Assembly: GCA_028274465.1 (NCBI GenBank)
Contig: CM051458.1
Coordinates: 37,238,744-37,302,743, forward strand
From: Plantago ovata
Lineage: Eukaryota; Streptophyta; Magnoliopsida; Lamiales; Plantaginaceae
Direction of reading: 5' to 3'
Length of the DNA: 64,000 nucleotides
The first letter of the stretch is position 1. Every line of letters starts with the position of its first letter. Of this stretch, positions 1-12,252 are shown piece by piece. Made by a program: the position numbers and the translations under genes. The notes under the pieces are model-generated. The model saw only the letters and a program-made list of their open reading frames with translations. It was not told the DNA's origin and did no database searches.

Positions 1-318
1 TATTAGTTTGGAAGTGTTGGATTAGGCTTACATTGGGTGATAACTAATACTATACGTTTACTGTCGATCAGTAAGCGTTTTATTGGTTTGCACCCATTGG
101 TAAGCCTTACTGACATTTAAGCGAACTGATTGTATTTAACTGAACACACCATAGGACCAAACTAACAATATGATCATCGCGTGACCTACTAATAATGGAC
201 TTTATTTCCTGGTATCCATAGAGTAAACATTACAAACTTCCTTGATTTCCGAGTCCTCGTCTGTACTTATTAAGTGACAACTTATTAACTGACAATAAGT
301 TAACTAACAATCAAGACA

Positions 319-1102
319 ATGAACGTCGATGGTCAAGCACAACCCCAGGGCGGCGACGATGGTCAAGCACTGCCCCAGGGCGGCGACAATGGGCTGCCTG
401 TCTTGTCTGTTGGGCAGGGTTCCATGTAAGTTTTGTACTTAAAGTTTATATTTAATTGTTTTTATATATAGTTGTGGGTATCCATAATTATTTTTTTAAT
501 ATGTGTTACAGGTTTCACCCGCCTGAAGCTAATAGAAAGTTGGGTAACATCATCCGTAGAAGATTTCATACGCTTCTAGAGCCAGGGAGTGGGGGTGAAA
601 GGTGGAGTACGCTTCCTATGTCCGCAAAGGAGCAGTTTTTCGAAGAATTGAAGGTACTTTATTTGTATTAATAACTTTACGTCCGCATTCATGATGTTCG
701 GTAGGCGGCGCCCATGAGTATGTTAGACCGCAACCTTAGGTTATTGAGTAGGCGGCGCTCACTAATTAAGTGTAACACTTAGGTAAATTGTGTTTCATTT
801 CACTTATGTACATTGAATATATATTGCAGAACTACTACTATATGCCTCCTGCTCATATGGAGGAGTTGTGGAATGCGTTCCTGGTCCGAGGATCTAGCAT
901 CCACATGCATACTATGATGAGAGTCAAAACTGACTGGAGCAAGGAGGGAAAATGGTCCCTATGGATTGACACGGCTTCTCGGCCGCTGTGGGAAGCGTAC
1001 TGGAACCGGGACCCTCCCCTCATCCAGCCGCACCACCATGTTGGAGCTTTGGGTGGGGTGGAGAACGCAGAGGCCGAGGAGAACGCAGAGGCAGAGGAGT
1101 AG
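319..1102 (+). CDS. CACTA-associated Transposase_24-like small protein, three exons
   Basis: Exons 319-425, 512-653 and 830-1102 join in frame with GT-AG introns (donors GTAAGT and GTACTT, acceptors TTACAG and TTGCAG) to give 173 residues ending at TAG 1100-1102. Exon 1 carries a 10-residue tandem repeat (DGQAQPQGGD, DGQALPQGGD). Exons 2 and 3 align with the larger gene of the second CACTA element: the P-EA start, a W-T/S aromatic block, LW-F-GS, then W-LW-YW. This is the region found in plant En/Spm-associated Transposase_24 proteins. The C-terminal half present in the second element is missing, and the protein ends in an acidic NAEAEE repeat, so it is a short derivative. The catalytic DDE transposase of CACTA is not in the window. 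Intron 2 holds an unusual hairpin motif (see 681-761). Confidence 0.65.
681..761 (+). repeat. AGGCGGC-loop hairpin modules in CACTA intron 2
   Basis: Two copies of AGGCGGC (703-709 and 750-756) each sit between inverted arms. The second is TGAGT-AGGCGGC-GCTCA (745-761); the first has only a short GGT/GCC stem. GTCCGC (681-686) and GACCGC (726-731) alternate with them. The same alternating arrangement occurs in the copia leader at 45781-45950 and again near 54480-54640. Confidence 0.7.
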
Positions 1103-1334
1103 CTAGTAGTTTTAGTATTTTTAGTTTATGTTCGTACAGTGTAGGATTGCATCTCCGTACATTTTGAGATGCTCGTTTTTTATGTTTATGTTTGTACATT
1201 TTAGTATTTTTGTACGTACATTTTAGTTTGCTGAATGAATTTATAGTTTCGTACCGTCAATCATCGTACATAAATCTCTGGCGCATTCAATTTTAACTCG
1301 AATAACAAACATAATTTGAAAACAATAACAGAAA

Positions 1335-1476
<142 letters not shown>

Positions 1477-1479
1477 AAA

Positions 1480-1807
1480 TATAGCGACGGATGACTCTAT
1501 CCGTCGCACTGAGCACTTGGCCAGGGAAGGACACGTGTCCCATCCATTTAGCGACGGTTAAACCCATCGGTCGCAAAATATAGCGACGGAAAATTTGTTC
1601 CGTCTCCATAATGGTCAACGACCACTAGGGAGACGAATAGGTTTATCCGTCGCTATTATTTTGTGACGGTTGGGTTTAAGCGTCGCTTTTTATTTTAGCG
1701 ACGCCACTTTTCGCGACGTCCTATTTAGCGACGGACAATCCGTCGCTAATCGCCTTTAGCAACGGATCGCTAACATATAGCGACGGATGTCAGTTTTCCT
1801 TGTAGTG
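1480..1807. repeat. CACTA subterminal repeats and 3' TIR
   Basis: At least ten copies or close variants of AGCGACGGAT occur in direct and inverted orientation, several as inverted pairs with a short spacer (for example AGCGACGGA-CAA-TCCGTCGCT near 1731-1748). In CACTA elements of this architecture such subterminal motifs bind the element's DNA-binding protein; that role is inferred here. Confidence 0.8.
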
Positions 1808-2255
1808 GTACGAGGTAGATACGGTCCAGTTGGGTGCATTCCAATACATATATGTTGATGGTAGATAGTGCCTTAAAATGATTCATTCCTCGTGTATAGT
1901 AATGGACTAAGATTGCTCAAGTTCTCATGTTTGATTGATTAAAGTCGTTGGCCAACGCATTGATATATTCAAGATGGTCCTTGAATGATATCACGGAATC
2001 AATCATCAGGTTGGGAATGACATGGGTATTTTAATGGAATAAACACATCATCACGTTCCAGATGTACTCGAGCTTTCAGAGTGAAGGGACCTTACCATCG
2101 TCGTATTGTACAACATGCTTCACAACGAACATGTGGTTTTGAGAATCCTCTTAAACGTCCTCGTGTATTAATATTGCTAAGTAAAATCGTCTAAGAATTT
2201 CATGATGGACATAACATGGTGTTGTGCTTAATACATGAGGCCCTATGGGTCACAC

Positions 2256-3450
2256 TTATAGCTGGTTTGGCTTATTAAGTGTTCTATGGTTGAAATTAAT
2301 TCCACAAACTTCTTTGCCTATCTCCACGTCCAATGTAGCTTCCTCTTCTTCAGTGTCTGAACTTTCTACCTCACTGTCTTCAGAGCTTATTTCAATGCAA
2401 AGCGCATCGATTTTTTCTTGAAGCTTCTTCTTTTCTTCAGCAATCAAAGCCTTCTTGAACTTCTTTTCAGCAGACTTCCCTTTCAGCAAAGAACAATTTG
2501 CTTTGAAGTGTCCAGGCTTTTTGCAATAAAAGCAAAGATCATTGTCAACTGCTGGTTCTTCAGAAGAATTTGCTTGCTGAGCTTTCTTGTTCAGCGAGCT
2601 GGCTTCATTCTTGTACTTATGGTAACTGTTACCAAGATGCTTTTTCAGCTTCTCTTTTGCTTTTCGCCTTTCAAGTTCCTTACTGATGAACTTCTTCATG
2701 TTTCTAACTGCAAAAGCATTTTCATCAGCAGGTTCTTTGTCACTCTTCATTTCAGAAGGTGAAGGCTTGGCAGCAAGAGCAATGTTTTTCGATTTTTCAG
2801 CAAACACACTTTTTCTTTGCTTTGTCTCATAGTTGACAGTAGCAAGGTGAGAGAACAACTCAGTTGGACTGATGTTTGGCATTCCTTGATTGTAGTAGAA
2901 GTTCTGAGTGTGGATCCATTCTTGATTCAAACTTCTGATAATGGTTTTTACCTTCTCAGAATCAGAATAGAAGTTTCCAACACCTAAGGCAGCCATTTCA
3001 CTCGCAAGAGTTGTGAATTTGAAATCCAAGTCTTCCAGTGACTCAGTGGCACCTTGTTTGAAGTTTTGAAATTTCAACTTTAGCGCTTCGAGTTTGTTTT
3101 CCTTGGTTTTGTCAGATCCATCACAAAGATCTTGAACCATTTTCCAAACTTCCTTAGCAGTTTTGGCACCCCATAGTTTGCACTGTATAGTTTCTGGAGT
3201 AGATCGTATGATGATGTTCCTTGCTTGGCCATCAAGACGGAATCTCTTGGCTTCATCAGAAGTACATCAAGACGGAATCTCGGGTACGATTTATGACAGT
3301 CACCATCTCATCACTAATGGCCTCAAGATGTAGCATCATGTTATTTCGCCATTTCTCATAGTTTTCCAGCTTCAGCAATGGAGCATCTCCTAAAGACATC
3401 CTGTCAGCAACTACCAAACTGATCAAGTGAAAGTGATTTACGGAAATCAC
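2256..3450 (-). pseudogene. copia gag polyprotein fragment with CCHC zinc knuckle
   Basis: The minus-strand frame encodes a plant copia Gag. The N-terminal block (3450-3270) contains LLKLENYEKWRNNMMLHL, typical of the start of these Gags. The main frame (3255-2256) holds the UBN2-like capsid region (KLWGAKTAKEVWKMVQ, then LCDGSDKTKENKLEALKLKF) and a CCHC zinc knuckle, CFYCKKPGHFKANC, near 2495-2540, followed by a Lys/Glu-rich tail. The two parts are out of register at 3230-3285, where CATCAAGACGGAATCTC occurs twice about 37 bp apart, a small tandem duplication that disrupts gag. The frame ends in flanking host sequence, so gag is truncated and no pol remains. Confidence 0.8.
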
Positions 3451-3493
3451 CTAAGGGGATCTAGGTTCAGTGCTGACGGTTAAATAACCTCCA

Positions 3494-3505
3494 GCTCTGA
3501 TACCA
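3494..3505 (-). other. Primer-binding site, tRNA-iMet type
   Basis: On the minus strand this reads TGGTATCAGAGC, the common plant retroelement PBS complementary to the 3' end of initiator tRNA-Met. It lies two bases inside the LTR end (…CAACA, edge at 3508). Confidence 0.9.
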
Positions 3506-3507
3506 CT

Positions 3508-4910
3508 TGTTGGTCCCTTTAAACAATAAGTAAAGACTAGGGGGGGTGAACAGTCTTTAAAAACGTTTTTGTCGTTTAAAACTTTCTCAGCAAGTACTTA
3601 TTACTTTTCAGTAATGAGTTTGCTGGTACTTAACTTTCTCAGTAAGTGCTTGTTACTTTTCAGTGACAAGTTTGCTGATACTTAAAAACAGAGTGCGGAA
3701 GTCTTTTTACAATATGTGCTTTTGTCAGAAAACTAGTTTCAGCAAGTAAGTAGATAAACAGTGTAAGACAAAGTAACTTGCTGAAAGGTAACTGCAGAAA
3801 TGTAAATCACACAAACACTATTATAGTGGTATCTGAGGGTGGCGTAATCCCTCAACTAATCCACTTTGTCCTTTCTAGAACTGAATCCACTAAGATAAGG
3901 TATGAGGTTCCTTACAAATCCTATCACTAATGATTCTCAGAAACCAAAGCACACTTGTCTTGTTTCCAACCTAAACTAGAACTAAAACCTTGTTCTCCAC
4001 CAAACTTGGGACACTTAATCAGCAAAACTATGCTTGATTAGTTCCCCCTGAATTCCACGCCTGATTAAGGGTTTTTATCAGTTAGAGAGGTTTGGGATGA
4101 GATGACTTGAATATAACTTTGCAGTTATAACAAGTAATCTAAAGAAACTCAACTTGTAATACTTTGCAGTAAACAAGTTTTTCGTTTCTGGTGTCAAGAC
4201 TTGTTCTTGTTTAGAAGAAAGAGAACTTAACTAATTTCTTAGCTTTTAGTGTTCTACTTCTTCACAAGTAGCTTTTTGTTTCAAGCTTAAGTCTTGAAAC
4301 GGATCAATAGGCAGTAAAGAGTAGAGAAGGATTTGAGTGTTTAAAGCACAAGTGAGAGTTTGATCAAGTTGTTGACACACCCTTCTACTCAGTCTAAGGA
4401 CCTCTATTTATAGTGTCTGAAGGAAGCCGTTTGAATTTCAAATTTAAGGCTTGTGCCTTAAGATGTCACTATCTTTCTTTTGTACTTTCAGCGACGCTGT
4501 TCATTTGTCTTCTTGTCTTCATGTTCTTCGCGTGCTAACGTTGCATTTAATGTTCTTTGAAATAAATTCAAATATGAACGTTGGAGCCAAAATGCAAGTA
4601 CTCTTCAGCAAGGAGGTCACATATGTTGTCACCAAGTGGTCAGTCTCAGTTTCAGCAAACACAACCTACTCTGTCATATAGATTTTCACTTATGCAAGCT
4701 TTTGCTGAGAATCTCACTTTCTGAGACAACATGTGCCTTTGTAGATACCTTTCTCAGAAATTTTCTATGTCTTCAGTCTTCGAATCATCAACTTTCTGAG
4801 CGGTTCTTGGTCTTCAATAGTTTGTTCACAAAAACAAAGTACATCATCAACAAGCTTAAGAACCTAACTAGTACCTACACTAAGTCTTCAGCAAACATTC
4901 CTCTTTTACA
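3508..4910 (-). repeat. LTR of the minus-strand copia fragment (1403 bp)
   Basis: The edges are TG…CA: 3508 begins TGTTGGTCCC next to the PBS, and 4901-4910 reads CTCTTTTACA. No long reading frame is supported. The block at 3580-3683 is a 52-bp tandem duplication with paired hairpins. The distal edge is chosen where alignment to the host LTR resumes. Confidence 0.65.
3580..3683. repeat. 52-bp tandem duplication with TTTTCA-loop hairpins
   Basis: Two copies of a 52-bp unit (from 3580 and from 3632), each starting AACTTTCTCAG. Each contains a 9-bp hairpin around the loop TTTTCA: ACTTATTAC/GTAATGAGT (3596-3619) and GCTTGTTAC/GTGACAAGT (3648-3671). The copies differ at several stem positions yet both stay paired, counting G-T wobbles. 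Confidence 0.8.
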
Positions 4911-5653
4911 ATGTCCTTAAAATTCTAAATTCCTATGGACCTTAAGAGTATTAGTTACTGGACTTTACTTAATTTAGCATGGTTAATTGCTCATCAAAAT
5001 TACAAGTTTCCTAACAATTATAGTTCATTTGGTGGCAAATAATACTTTGCAAGTAATATAAATACTTTGGAAGTATTGAATTGGATTTAATCTAAAAGGA
5101 AATATTAATTGGATTGATATATGCATCTGGGCGGAATTTAAATTGGATTTAACTTCATATTTTCATGTGGGCCCAAGCCCCAAGACAAAGCTTGGGCCCA
5201 CAAAGAATACGACACGCGCCGGCTAGAGGAAGGGAAAGGACGCTTGTCTCTTTTCCTGATGTAACTTAATGTGTGTGTGGACATAAGTGTGAACACAACT
5301 TGGAGTTGGAATTATGCTTGCACATCAAGTTTACTTGGGCATTAAGGATTCAATTTAATTGTAATTCTTATTCCTTTTAGGATTCCATTCCTAATACTAA
5401 TCATACTTTCCTAAAGAGGGGAATTCTACTAGTATATATATGAGGGGATGGTCAGAGAAAAATATACTTTTGAATCTAATTATATTTTATGTTAGATAGG
5501 AAAATAAATTCTCCCTCCCCTCAGTAGACGTCGCCGCCACCCTTCCATACAACCGGAGAATTTGATCCAAGAATTCCTAGCATTCTCGTAAGCCCTTCCA
5601 TCTACGGATATCAAGGCTGAGGATAATCGAAACTGGATAAAAATAATTGTCTT

Positions 5654-5734
5654 GCAGGTTTTGAACAGTTAGATATCTTCGACTTCACCGAAGGAGAAGA
5701 TTTCACAGATTATTACGAAGATCATCCATCTTAG
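5654..5734 (+). other. Conserved acidic short reading frame in the LTR
   Basis: After TTGTCTTGCAG, one frame encodes AGFEQLDIFDFTEGEDFTDY followed by YEDHPS and TAG at 5732-5734. The related LTR at 44460 encodes IVDIFDFDEGEDTPEYYED in the matching place. It has no ATG nearby, so a spliced or fused product would be needed; function unknown. Confidence 0.4.
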
Positions 5735-5894
5735 AAATCAATGGTTGTGCTTGCCTTCGAACAACTGTAAGTTTACTAACTCTAATGTAAATTACATTAT
5801 ACGTTATGTAGATAATCAGTTAGCATGTATGTTAAGAAAATTTTGAAATTTCGCTGCTCTACCCTAGGGGTATTCCTAACCATATTTTTTTACA

Positions 5895-6640
5895 GAATGA
5901 CCCACATGGGCATAGATTTCAGAAGGTGTTCCGTCAACCGAAAGTGTCGGTACCAAGGTCGTCTCAGAAACATAGGCCTTCCGAAAATCGTGTAAGGTCC
6001 TTTCATTAGTACATCATCCATATCTTGTTTCGAGTTAAACCGAACCATAAAATAGCCTTCATGATTATAGTATAGGGCCTGTAAACCAACAAAATTGCAT
6101 ACTTTCCTCATAAAGGTTTTAACGACACACATACCTCAGATTCTCATCCATAACATACATGATAAGTGAATTAGCCGAGAAAATTAACTCAAATTCAATA
6201 TATTCATCCTCAATTTCGATAATACCCTTACCGTTTTCAATGATGGGAGCCACGTACGGCACAACAAGTCCTCTAGTAGGTTCCCGGTCGCCACGAATTG
6301 CATCAATCCATGGCTTAGGCGTAGGCTGTTGTTTGGGAACATGAGTTTCCACATCAATAATTTGCAGCCCTAATTTTGTAGTCTCTGCGTTACTGGTTTC
6401 TACGTCAATCACGGGTTGATCGATCTCATTAACATCCTATGTCGTTTCTCCTTCATGCTCAATGGATGGCTGGTTGATAACCGCAGTGCTCGTCTCCACC
6501 GCCGGAGCATTTTGTTTCTTTTGTGGACGGCCACGGGGCTTCGCCGGATCACTAGGGTTTTTTTCTTGGGAGTCATCTCAACCCGATAATACTTTTGCAA
6601 GGAGAAATTATCCTCTAATGGATTGTACCAATAAGCACGA
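5895..6640 (-). pseudogene. Plant LINE ORF1 fragment with DUF4283 domain
   Basis: The minus strand encodes, with frameshifts, a segment that begins with a Lys/Pro-rich AT-hook-like stretch (KPRGRPQKKQ near 6530), then PWIDAIRG, RGLVVPYVAPIIENGKGIIE, SLIMYVMDENLRYV, VCNFVGLQALYYNHEGYFMV, GPYTIFGRPMFLRRPWY and SMPMWVI. This order is the DUF4283 RNA-binding-like domain typical of plant L1-type ORF1 proteins. Frame changes lie near 6420 and 6125. It stops inside the domain at 5895 where the copia-type LTR begins, so the LTR interrupted the LINE. The zinc knuckle and ORF2 are not present here. Confidence 0.75.
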
Positions 6641-7359
6641 ATAATATCCCATAATAATCCGAATGAAACTTCTTTAAACTATAACTAAACCGGTTCTTAA
6701 TCTTAGCATGCAAGATTTTGTAACATTAAAAAAGTTTTAGAATCGGTCCATAACCGGACTGGACCGGGACCAGTATGGACCGGATCAAAATTTGGGTTTT
6801 TGAAGGACCGAAGACCGGGCCGTAATCAGTTCGGTCTGGACCGCTTGCAGACCGGTATTATAATTATATTTATAAAAAAAAATTGATGCAAAATATAAAT
6901 CTGATAAAACATGAACGACCATCCTTAAACATCAAATACAGTAGCAAATGATTCAACTACAAGTCCACAACCATTCAAAAGATTCAAATCTAAAATAGAG
7001 TCGATTACATGCCGATAATTATATAAAATACTACTCAATATAATGAATTGCAGTTGCACAAAGATTCAAACCCCAAACAGCCATGAGCCAACTACAAGTC
7101 TGAAGCAGCCAGCCAAGTTATCAAGGATGCATGATGTAAATAACATTGTCATCAGTGTCAACATCAACGCCTTTCATTTTGTAATGATAAAAAAGAAGAT
7201 CAAACAAACAGGAAAAAGAAACAAGTTAAAATTAGTCCATTGTTAACTTCATATATACAGACTACCTACAAGCTATATATAGAATATTGTACTGCATCTG
7301 TCCATCAGTCCATCTAACTTTTTACAAGGAACTAAACTAACTTCCATTAATTGCTCACT

Positions 7360-7762
<403 letters not shown>

Positions 7763-8281
7763 ATCAATCCATCCAATAGACTATCTACATATCTCAGTTC
7801 CTACACATTTCACTTGATATTCATAGAGATCTCACAGTAAATAAATCTGTTGCTACACATTTCCATCAATCTGTTACTCATTTCAGAAATAAATAAACAC
7901 TCTTGAGTCTTGACTCTACTGCCAAACAAGCAAGTAGATAACGTTGTTTACCTTGTTTTATTTCTTCAAACTCTTCCAAATCTTTTAAATTGTCTTCTAT
8001 TTCCCGCATACTTTACGATCCCTTGCTCGAATCCAATCTTGAGTACGGTCAAATTAAAGCCTCCACAGTCTAGTAGTTAGTATGTAGAATTAAGAGGAAA
8101 AAGAAGAATTAGAGAAAGAGACTGTCTCCTATGAGACCAATATAATCTAGTAGATATAAAAGCAAATATAGTAGATAAACTAGGAAATACAGAATAAATA
8201 AATAAGAAAGAAGCAGATTACCCTTGGATTCAAAGAACTTCTGAAATCATCAACAGTACGACCACCCACACTAAAAGCAAA

Positions 8282-10320
8282 TTATGATGCCACGGTAGAT
8301 AGAAGGATAGCAAGAATATCACGTTCCATACGTGAAACAATTGGATAGTGGTCATGATTTATCTTCCACCAAGTTAATGCATCCAAACCATCTTCTCCTC
8401 CTAACACTTCACTTATGTACCTGTCCAGTTCCCTCACATTCCCACTCGTTTCCTTCTCATCATCTGGGCTCTTTTCCTTACAAATGTTATTATAGGCCTC
8501 TTCCTCATCAAGACTAAACGAATCAGATGATGTAGATGTAGTCATACGCTGTCGGGAATCAACACTACTTTGTTCAATTAGAGGAGGATGAGAGTACTTG
8601 ATTCTATATTCATCAAATAAGTCGAATGCACACTTCTTCACATCAAATAGCTAATGGCNNNNNNNNNNNNNNNNNNNNNNNNNNNNNNNNNNNNNNNNNN
8701 NNNNNNNNNNNNNNNNNNNNNNNNNNNNNNNNNNNNNNNNNNNNNNNNNNNNNNNNNNCAATAGCTAATGGCTTGGATTCTTCCACCCCAAACACGTCTT
8801 GTTGAGTCGTCTGAACATATTCAAACTTCTGATGGGGATCAAGAATCAAAGCCATGAGAACCATCATATTCATTCTTTGCAAATCACCCCAATACTTATC
8901 ATATTTCAATTTCATGACGGTTTCCATTGATTTCAACTTTGTATCTAGGTTTTTAGTCCAAATATTCAACATAGAAAGAATGTGAGAGATTTCAATAAGG
9001 TCCTTGTTGCTTGTCAAATATAAAGCACCAGAAATGTACTTTGTCAAAGTGTATAACCTATTTAAAAGGCTACCAGGTTACCAACTTTTTCCCAATCATC
9101 CTTAGTACGGGCATGCTCATTAACCTTTTCGAAAGGAGGTAAAGTAATCCCTTCAATACCCTTCTTCAATCTAAAAGCAGCATTCAACATAGAATATGTC
9201 GAATTCCAACGGGTGGGGCAGTCATGAGATAACAAGGCTTTGGTATCTATCCCAAGTCTCACACCAAGGGCTTTCAATATTTAAAATCTATCAAGAGAAA
9301 GCCTAATGAATTTTACAGCAGTCCTAACACTGTTGATAGATGTTTGATCAACCTTAATCCCATCCCAAACTATAAGATTAATGATATGAGCTATGCAACG
9401 AATGTGAATGTACTTGCCCTTACTAATACCTCCCGTGTGCTCAATGATTTCTGCCAAGTATACACATGATGTATTGTTAGGATCAACATTATCAACAGTA
9501 ACTTTGTAAAGCTTAGACTCAATCTCCCAAGACTCAAGACATGTTTAAATACATTTCCCTATGTCTCCACCTCTATGACTAGTGATAGGACAGAAATTAA
9601 TCACTCATTTTTTGCAATTTTCATTCGTTGTCAATAAAATGGGCAGTGATACACATATAATTCACCTTATGGTTAGATGTCTATGTGTCGATTGTTATGC
9701 TAACTTTATCACAACAATTTATTAAATAGTCTTTCAACATCAGGTTTTCCATTTTATACAGCTTGAGAACATCTCGTGCAACGGTGAAAAGAGAAAAACA
9801 TGTGTATTTAGGATAAACCACTTCCATCACACGCACAAAATCAGGTGACTCAGCAAATCTAAAAGAACACGCCTCAAGCACAACCATTTCAGTAATTGTA
9901 GTTCTAAGTTTAGTCAAATTCACAGTTGAATATTTCAATTTTCCCTCACACTCATCACCATCCACAAAACAAGGTTTGTAATTCAATTCAGCTTGTGTCC
10001 CTGCTTTACCCTTATTAGCTGGATTATGGAGACATTTTTCATGATGATTCTTCACATTTTTAGTACATCACAAGCAAAGGTACAGTCACAGAACATACAT
10101 TTAACGCAAACAGATTGAGATTGATATGTGGCTTCAACTTCAACATACTCCACATACGAATCCCAGTAACCCTTTCTTTTTTTGAATTCCTTTTGATGTA
10201 AACCCGCCCCTCCTTCAATTTATTTTACTCAGCGGTAACGTATTGCACAACTCTTCCAACTCTTCATTAGTAAGTACCATTGAGGACATGTCAGTCACAT
10301 GTGCTCTTTTTGGTGCCATC
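8282..10320 (-). pseudogene. hAT transposase pseudogene
   Basis: On the minus strand the putative start MAPKRAHVTDMSS (10318) is followed by a BED-type zinc-finger relic (CVKCMFCDCTFACD then NHHEKCLHNP, about 10120-10020), a central RNase-H-like region with many breaks (10055-9270), SHDCPTRWNSTYSMLNAAFR (9240-9180), the DUF4413-like block LKYDKYWGDLQRMNMMV (8925-8865), and the C-terminal dimerisation region LTWWKINHDHYPIVSRMERD ending ILLSTVAS (8380-8285). The usual F-A tail of that motif is cut off. There are several frameshifts and stops, and a 100-N gap falls between DUF4413 and the dimerisation block. Confidence 0.8.
8659..8758. other. Assembly gap (100 N)
   Basis: Exactly 100 Ns. Both edges carry the same words: AATAGCTAATGGC before the gap and AATAGCTAATGGC just after it. 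The real missing length may be zero or a small overlap. Confidence 0.98.
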
Positions 10321-11060
10321 TAAAATCACAGATAGAAAACAAAAGTAAGTTGCTATGTATTAGAACAAGATGCAGAGCTTAAAAATCAGACATAAATTGA
10401 ATATTTAATCTTACATTGCAGGATTGTTGAGAATCTGTGGTTGCAAATTTGTAAACCCAAAAAACAGCAAACCGATCTGTTCAATAAACAACAATAACAT
10501 AAAATATAAGAAAAACAAAGCAAGCACGAGCCTGAGAACATAGCAAGGATGATAGAAAAAAATACAGAAACTTTACCTCAATCGACTTCCCTTTTTGGAC
10601 GAGCAGACTGCATAGAACGGAGGCCTGAGGGCTGATCAATAGATAATCGGCGTACTAGGGGTGCGGTCACGGTGGAGATGCGTGGTGTCGGGCTGAGAGA
10701 ATGGAGGAGTTGATTTGCAGAAGATGAAAATTGATGGAGGGAGTGAGGGGTGACTGCGTGAGTGGTCTTGGCAATTAGGGTTGAAAAATGAAATGATGTA
10801 TTTATATTCAGAAATATTATGTTCCGTTTGAATTTTACTAATTACCGTCCACCTTTTTGCATGTTTTTGTCATATTGCAAAGAAATTCTTAAATTTACAA
10901 AATATCAAATTGACCCAAATTAGTTTTTTTAATACTAACTTCAGAAAAAAACAAATGCATTGAATGCACTCAACAACACGTTAAATACAATAACAACCAT
11001 ATTGAATAAACTAAAAAAACACATTGAATACAACTAACAATACACTTCAAATACTAGTCA

Positions 11061-11148
11061 AAGACACAACAAACCATTGGTTCACTTCCCAAGACACAAC
11101 AAACAATTGATTTACTTCCCAAGACACAACAAACAATTGGTCCCCCTA
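11061..11148. repeat. 30-bp tandem repeat, three units
   Basis: AAGACACAACAAAC starts units at 11061, 11091 and 11121, period 30 bp, with minor changes. It lies just upstream of the MULE gene. The rest of 10331-11060 is AT-rich; I see no gene in it. Confidence 0.9.
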
Positions 11149-11368
11149 CAAATTTCAATACAATTCAACATGTGGTTCGATGATGATCACTACGACCACG
11201 AACACTTGCAATATAGTGAGGTATGGATTGACTTTCTTTTATTTTTTTAAAAAATTTTGAATTAATTATTTTAATTCATAAACTATTCATATCCCTAATT
11301 ATAATGTAATTGAAAATTTTAAAAAAAAATTATGTGAATTTGAAACTGACGCCCGAATCCAGTGAACT

Positions 11369-11462
11369 ATTCTGGCGCCCAGATATCTGGGCCCCAGAAT
11401 AAATTTTTGGTGCTCAGATCTGGACGCCAGTATACAATTCTGGCGCCCAGATCCGGGCCAGA
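11369..11462. repeat. Palindromic GCGCCCAGAT units in the MULE intron
   Basis: 11369-11400 is a 32-bp palindrome (ATTCTGGCGCCCAGAT followed by its near-perfect reverse complement, one mismatched pair). Two diverged copies follow (TGGTGCTCAGATCTGGACGC near 11410 and ATTCTGGCGCCCAGATCC near 11437). Confidence 0.8.
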
Positions 11463-12252
11463 ATTTTTAGGTCTTTTTTTTTTTTCTTTCTAATTCCTAA
11501 CTTTGTTGAAATGTTTTCATTTTTCAGCGTAATCCTTACATTGATCCAGATAAATACCCTACTGATTCTGATGAAGAAGATCCTCCTTCAAATTCTGAGC
11601 CAAAATATTACATTCCAGATCCCGAATATGATGGTGATGGTGGTGTGTTTGGGCCTAGTTGTGATGGTTATGGTGGCGATGATGACATTGAGTATGAAGA
11701 TAAGATCCACTTATTTCGTGACATGGGTTCATTTACAAGTAGAGAAGATGCAATAGATGCAATTAGACAAATCGGCAATAAGAACAACATGTTCTTTACT
11801 ATTACAAGCATGAAGAAAAATCGTATCTACATTGGTTGTGAACGTAGTGGAAGTATCGAGAGCATTGCAGTAATAAACTCGATGTTGTGCATGGTAGATC
11901 AAGTGGGACAAAGAAGACCGAATGTCTGTTTCAACTAAAATTGAGGAGGAGCGAGGAGAATGGTCCATGGGTTGTATGCATGACAGCATGAGTGACAAAA
12001 GAGGGAAGCACAACCATGCACTTGGGGATCATCCAAACTGGCATACATCGGCTACCAAGTTGAAAAGAAACGAGTTGAAATATGTGGGCGAGATGTATAA
12101 CAGTCATATGGCCCCTAAGCACATTCTAGAACATATGGGAATGAAGTTTCCTGGCAATGTGAGTGGTATCAGGCAGGTGTACAATGCCATACAGAAGAAG
12201 AAGATGAAAGATATGGATTGGTTGAGCACGATGCAGTAGTTTGTTAAGTTAC

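Larger units (their letters stand above)
2281..4910 (-). mobile_element. Truncated Ty1/copia element with LTR, PBS and gag
   Basis: Read on the minus strand: a full LTR (4910 to 3508), a PBS, then gag that stops near 2281 where the host LTR resumes. The element lost its protease, integrase, RT and right LTR. It splits the host LTR between TTATTAAG and ATGTCCTT. No target duplication can be shown because the distal end was deleted. Confidence 0.75.
1808..5894 (+). mobile_element. Diverged copia-type LTR, interrupted by another element
   Basis: Two separated blocks, 1808-2280 and 4911-5894, align in order with the 2.1-kb LTR seen at 42588-44680. Shared landmarks are a GAAGGGAC-TTACCATCG block, CGTGTATTAATATTGC, GAGGCCCTATGGGTCACAC, a GTGGGCCC hairpin at 5167-5201, a TATATATA box near 5432, the TTGTCTTGCAG plus GACTTC block near 5650-5690, and the end ACCATATTTTTTTACA at 5894. 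The 5' end is missing at the CACTA boundary (1807). The middle is displaced by a copia fragment on the opposite strand (2281-4910). No internal region follows; LINE ORF1 sequence resumes directly at 5895, so this is a solo or truncated LTR. Confidence 0.75.
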
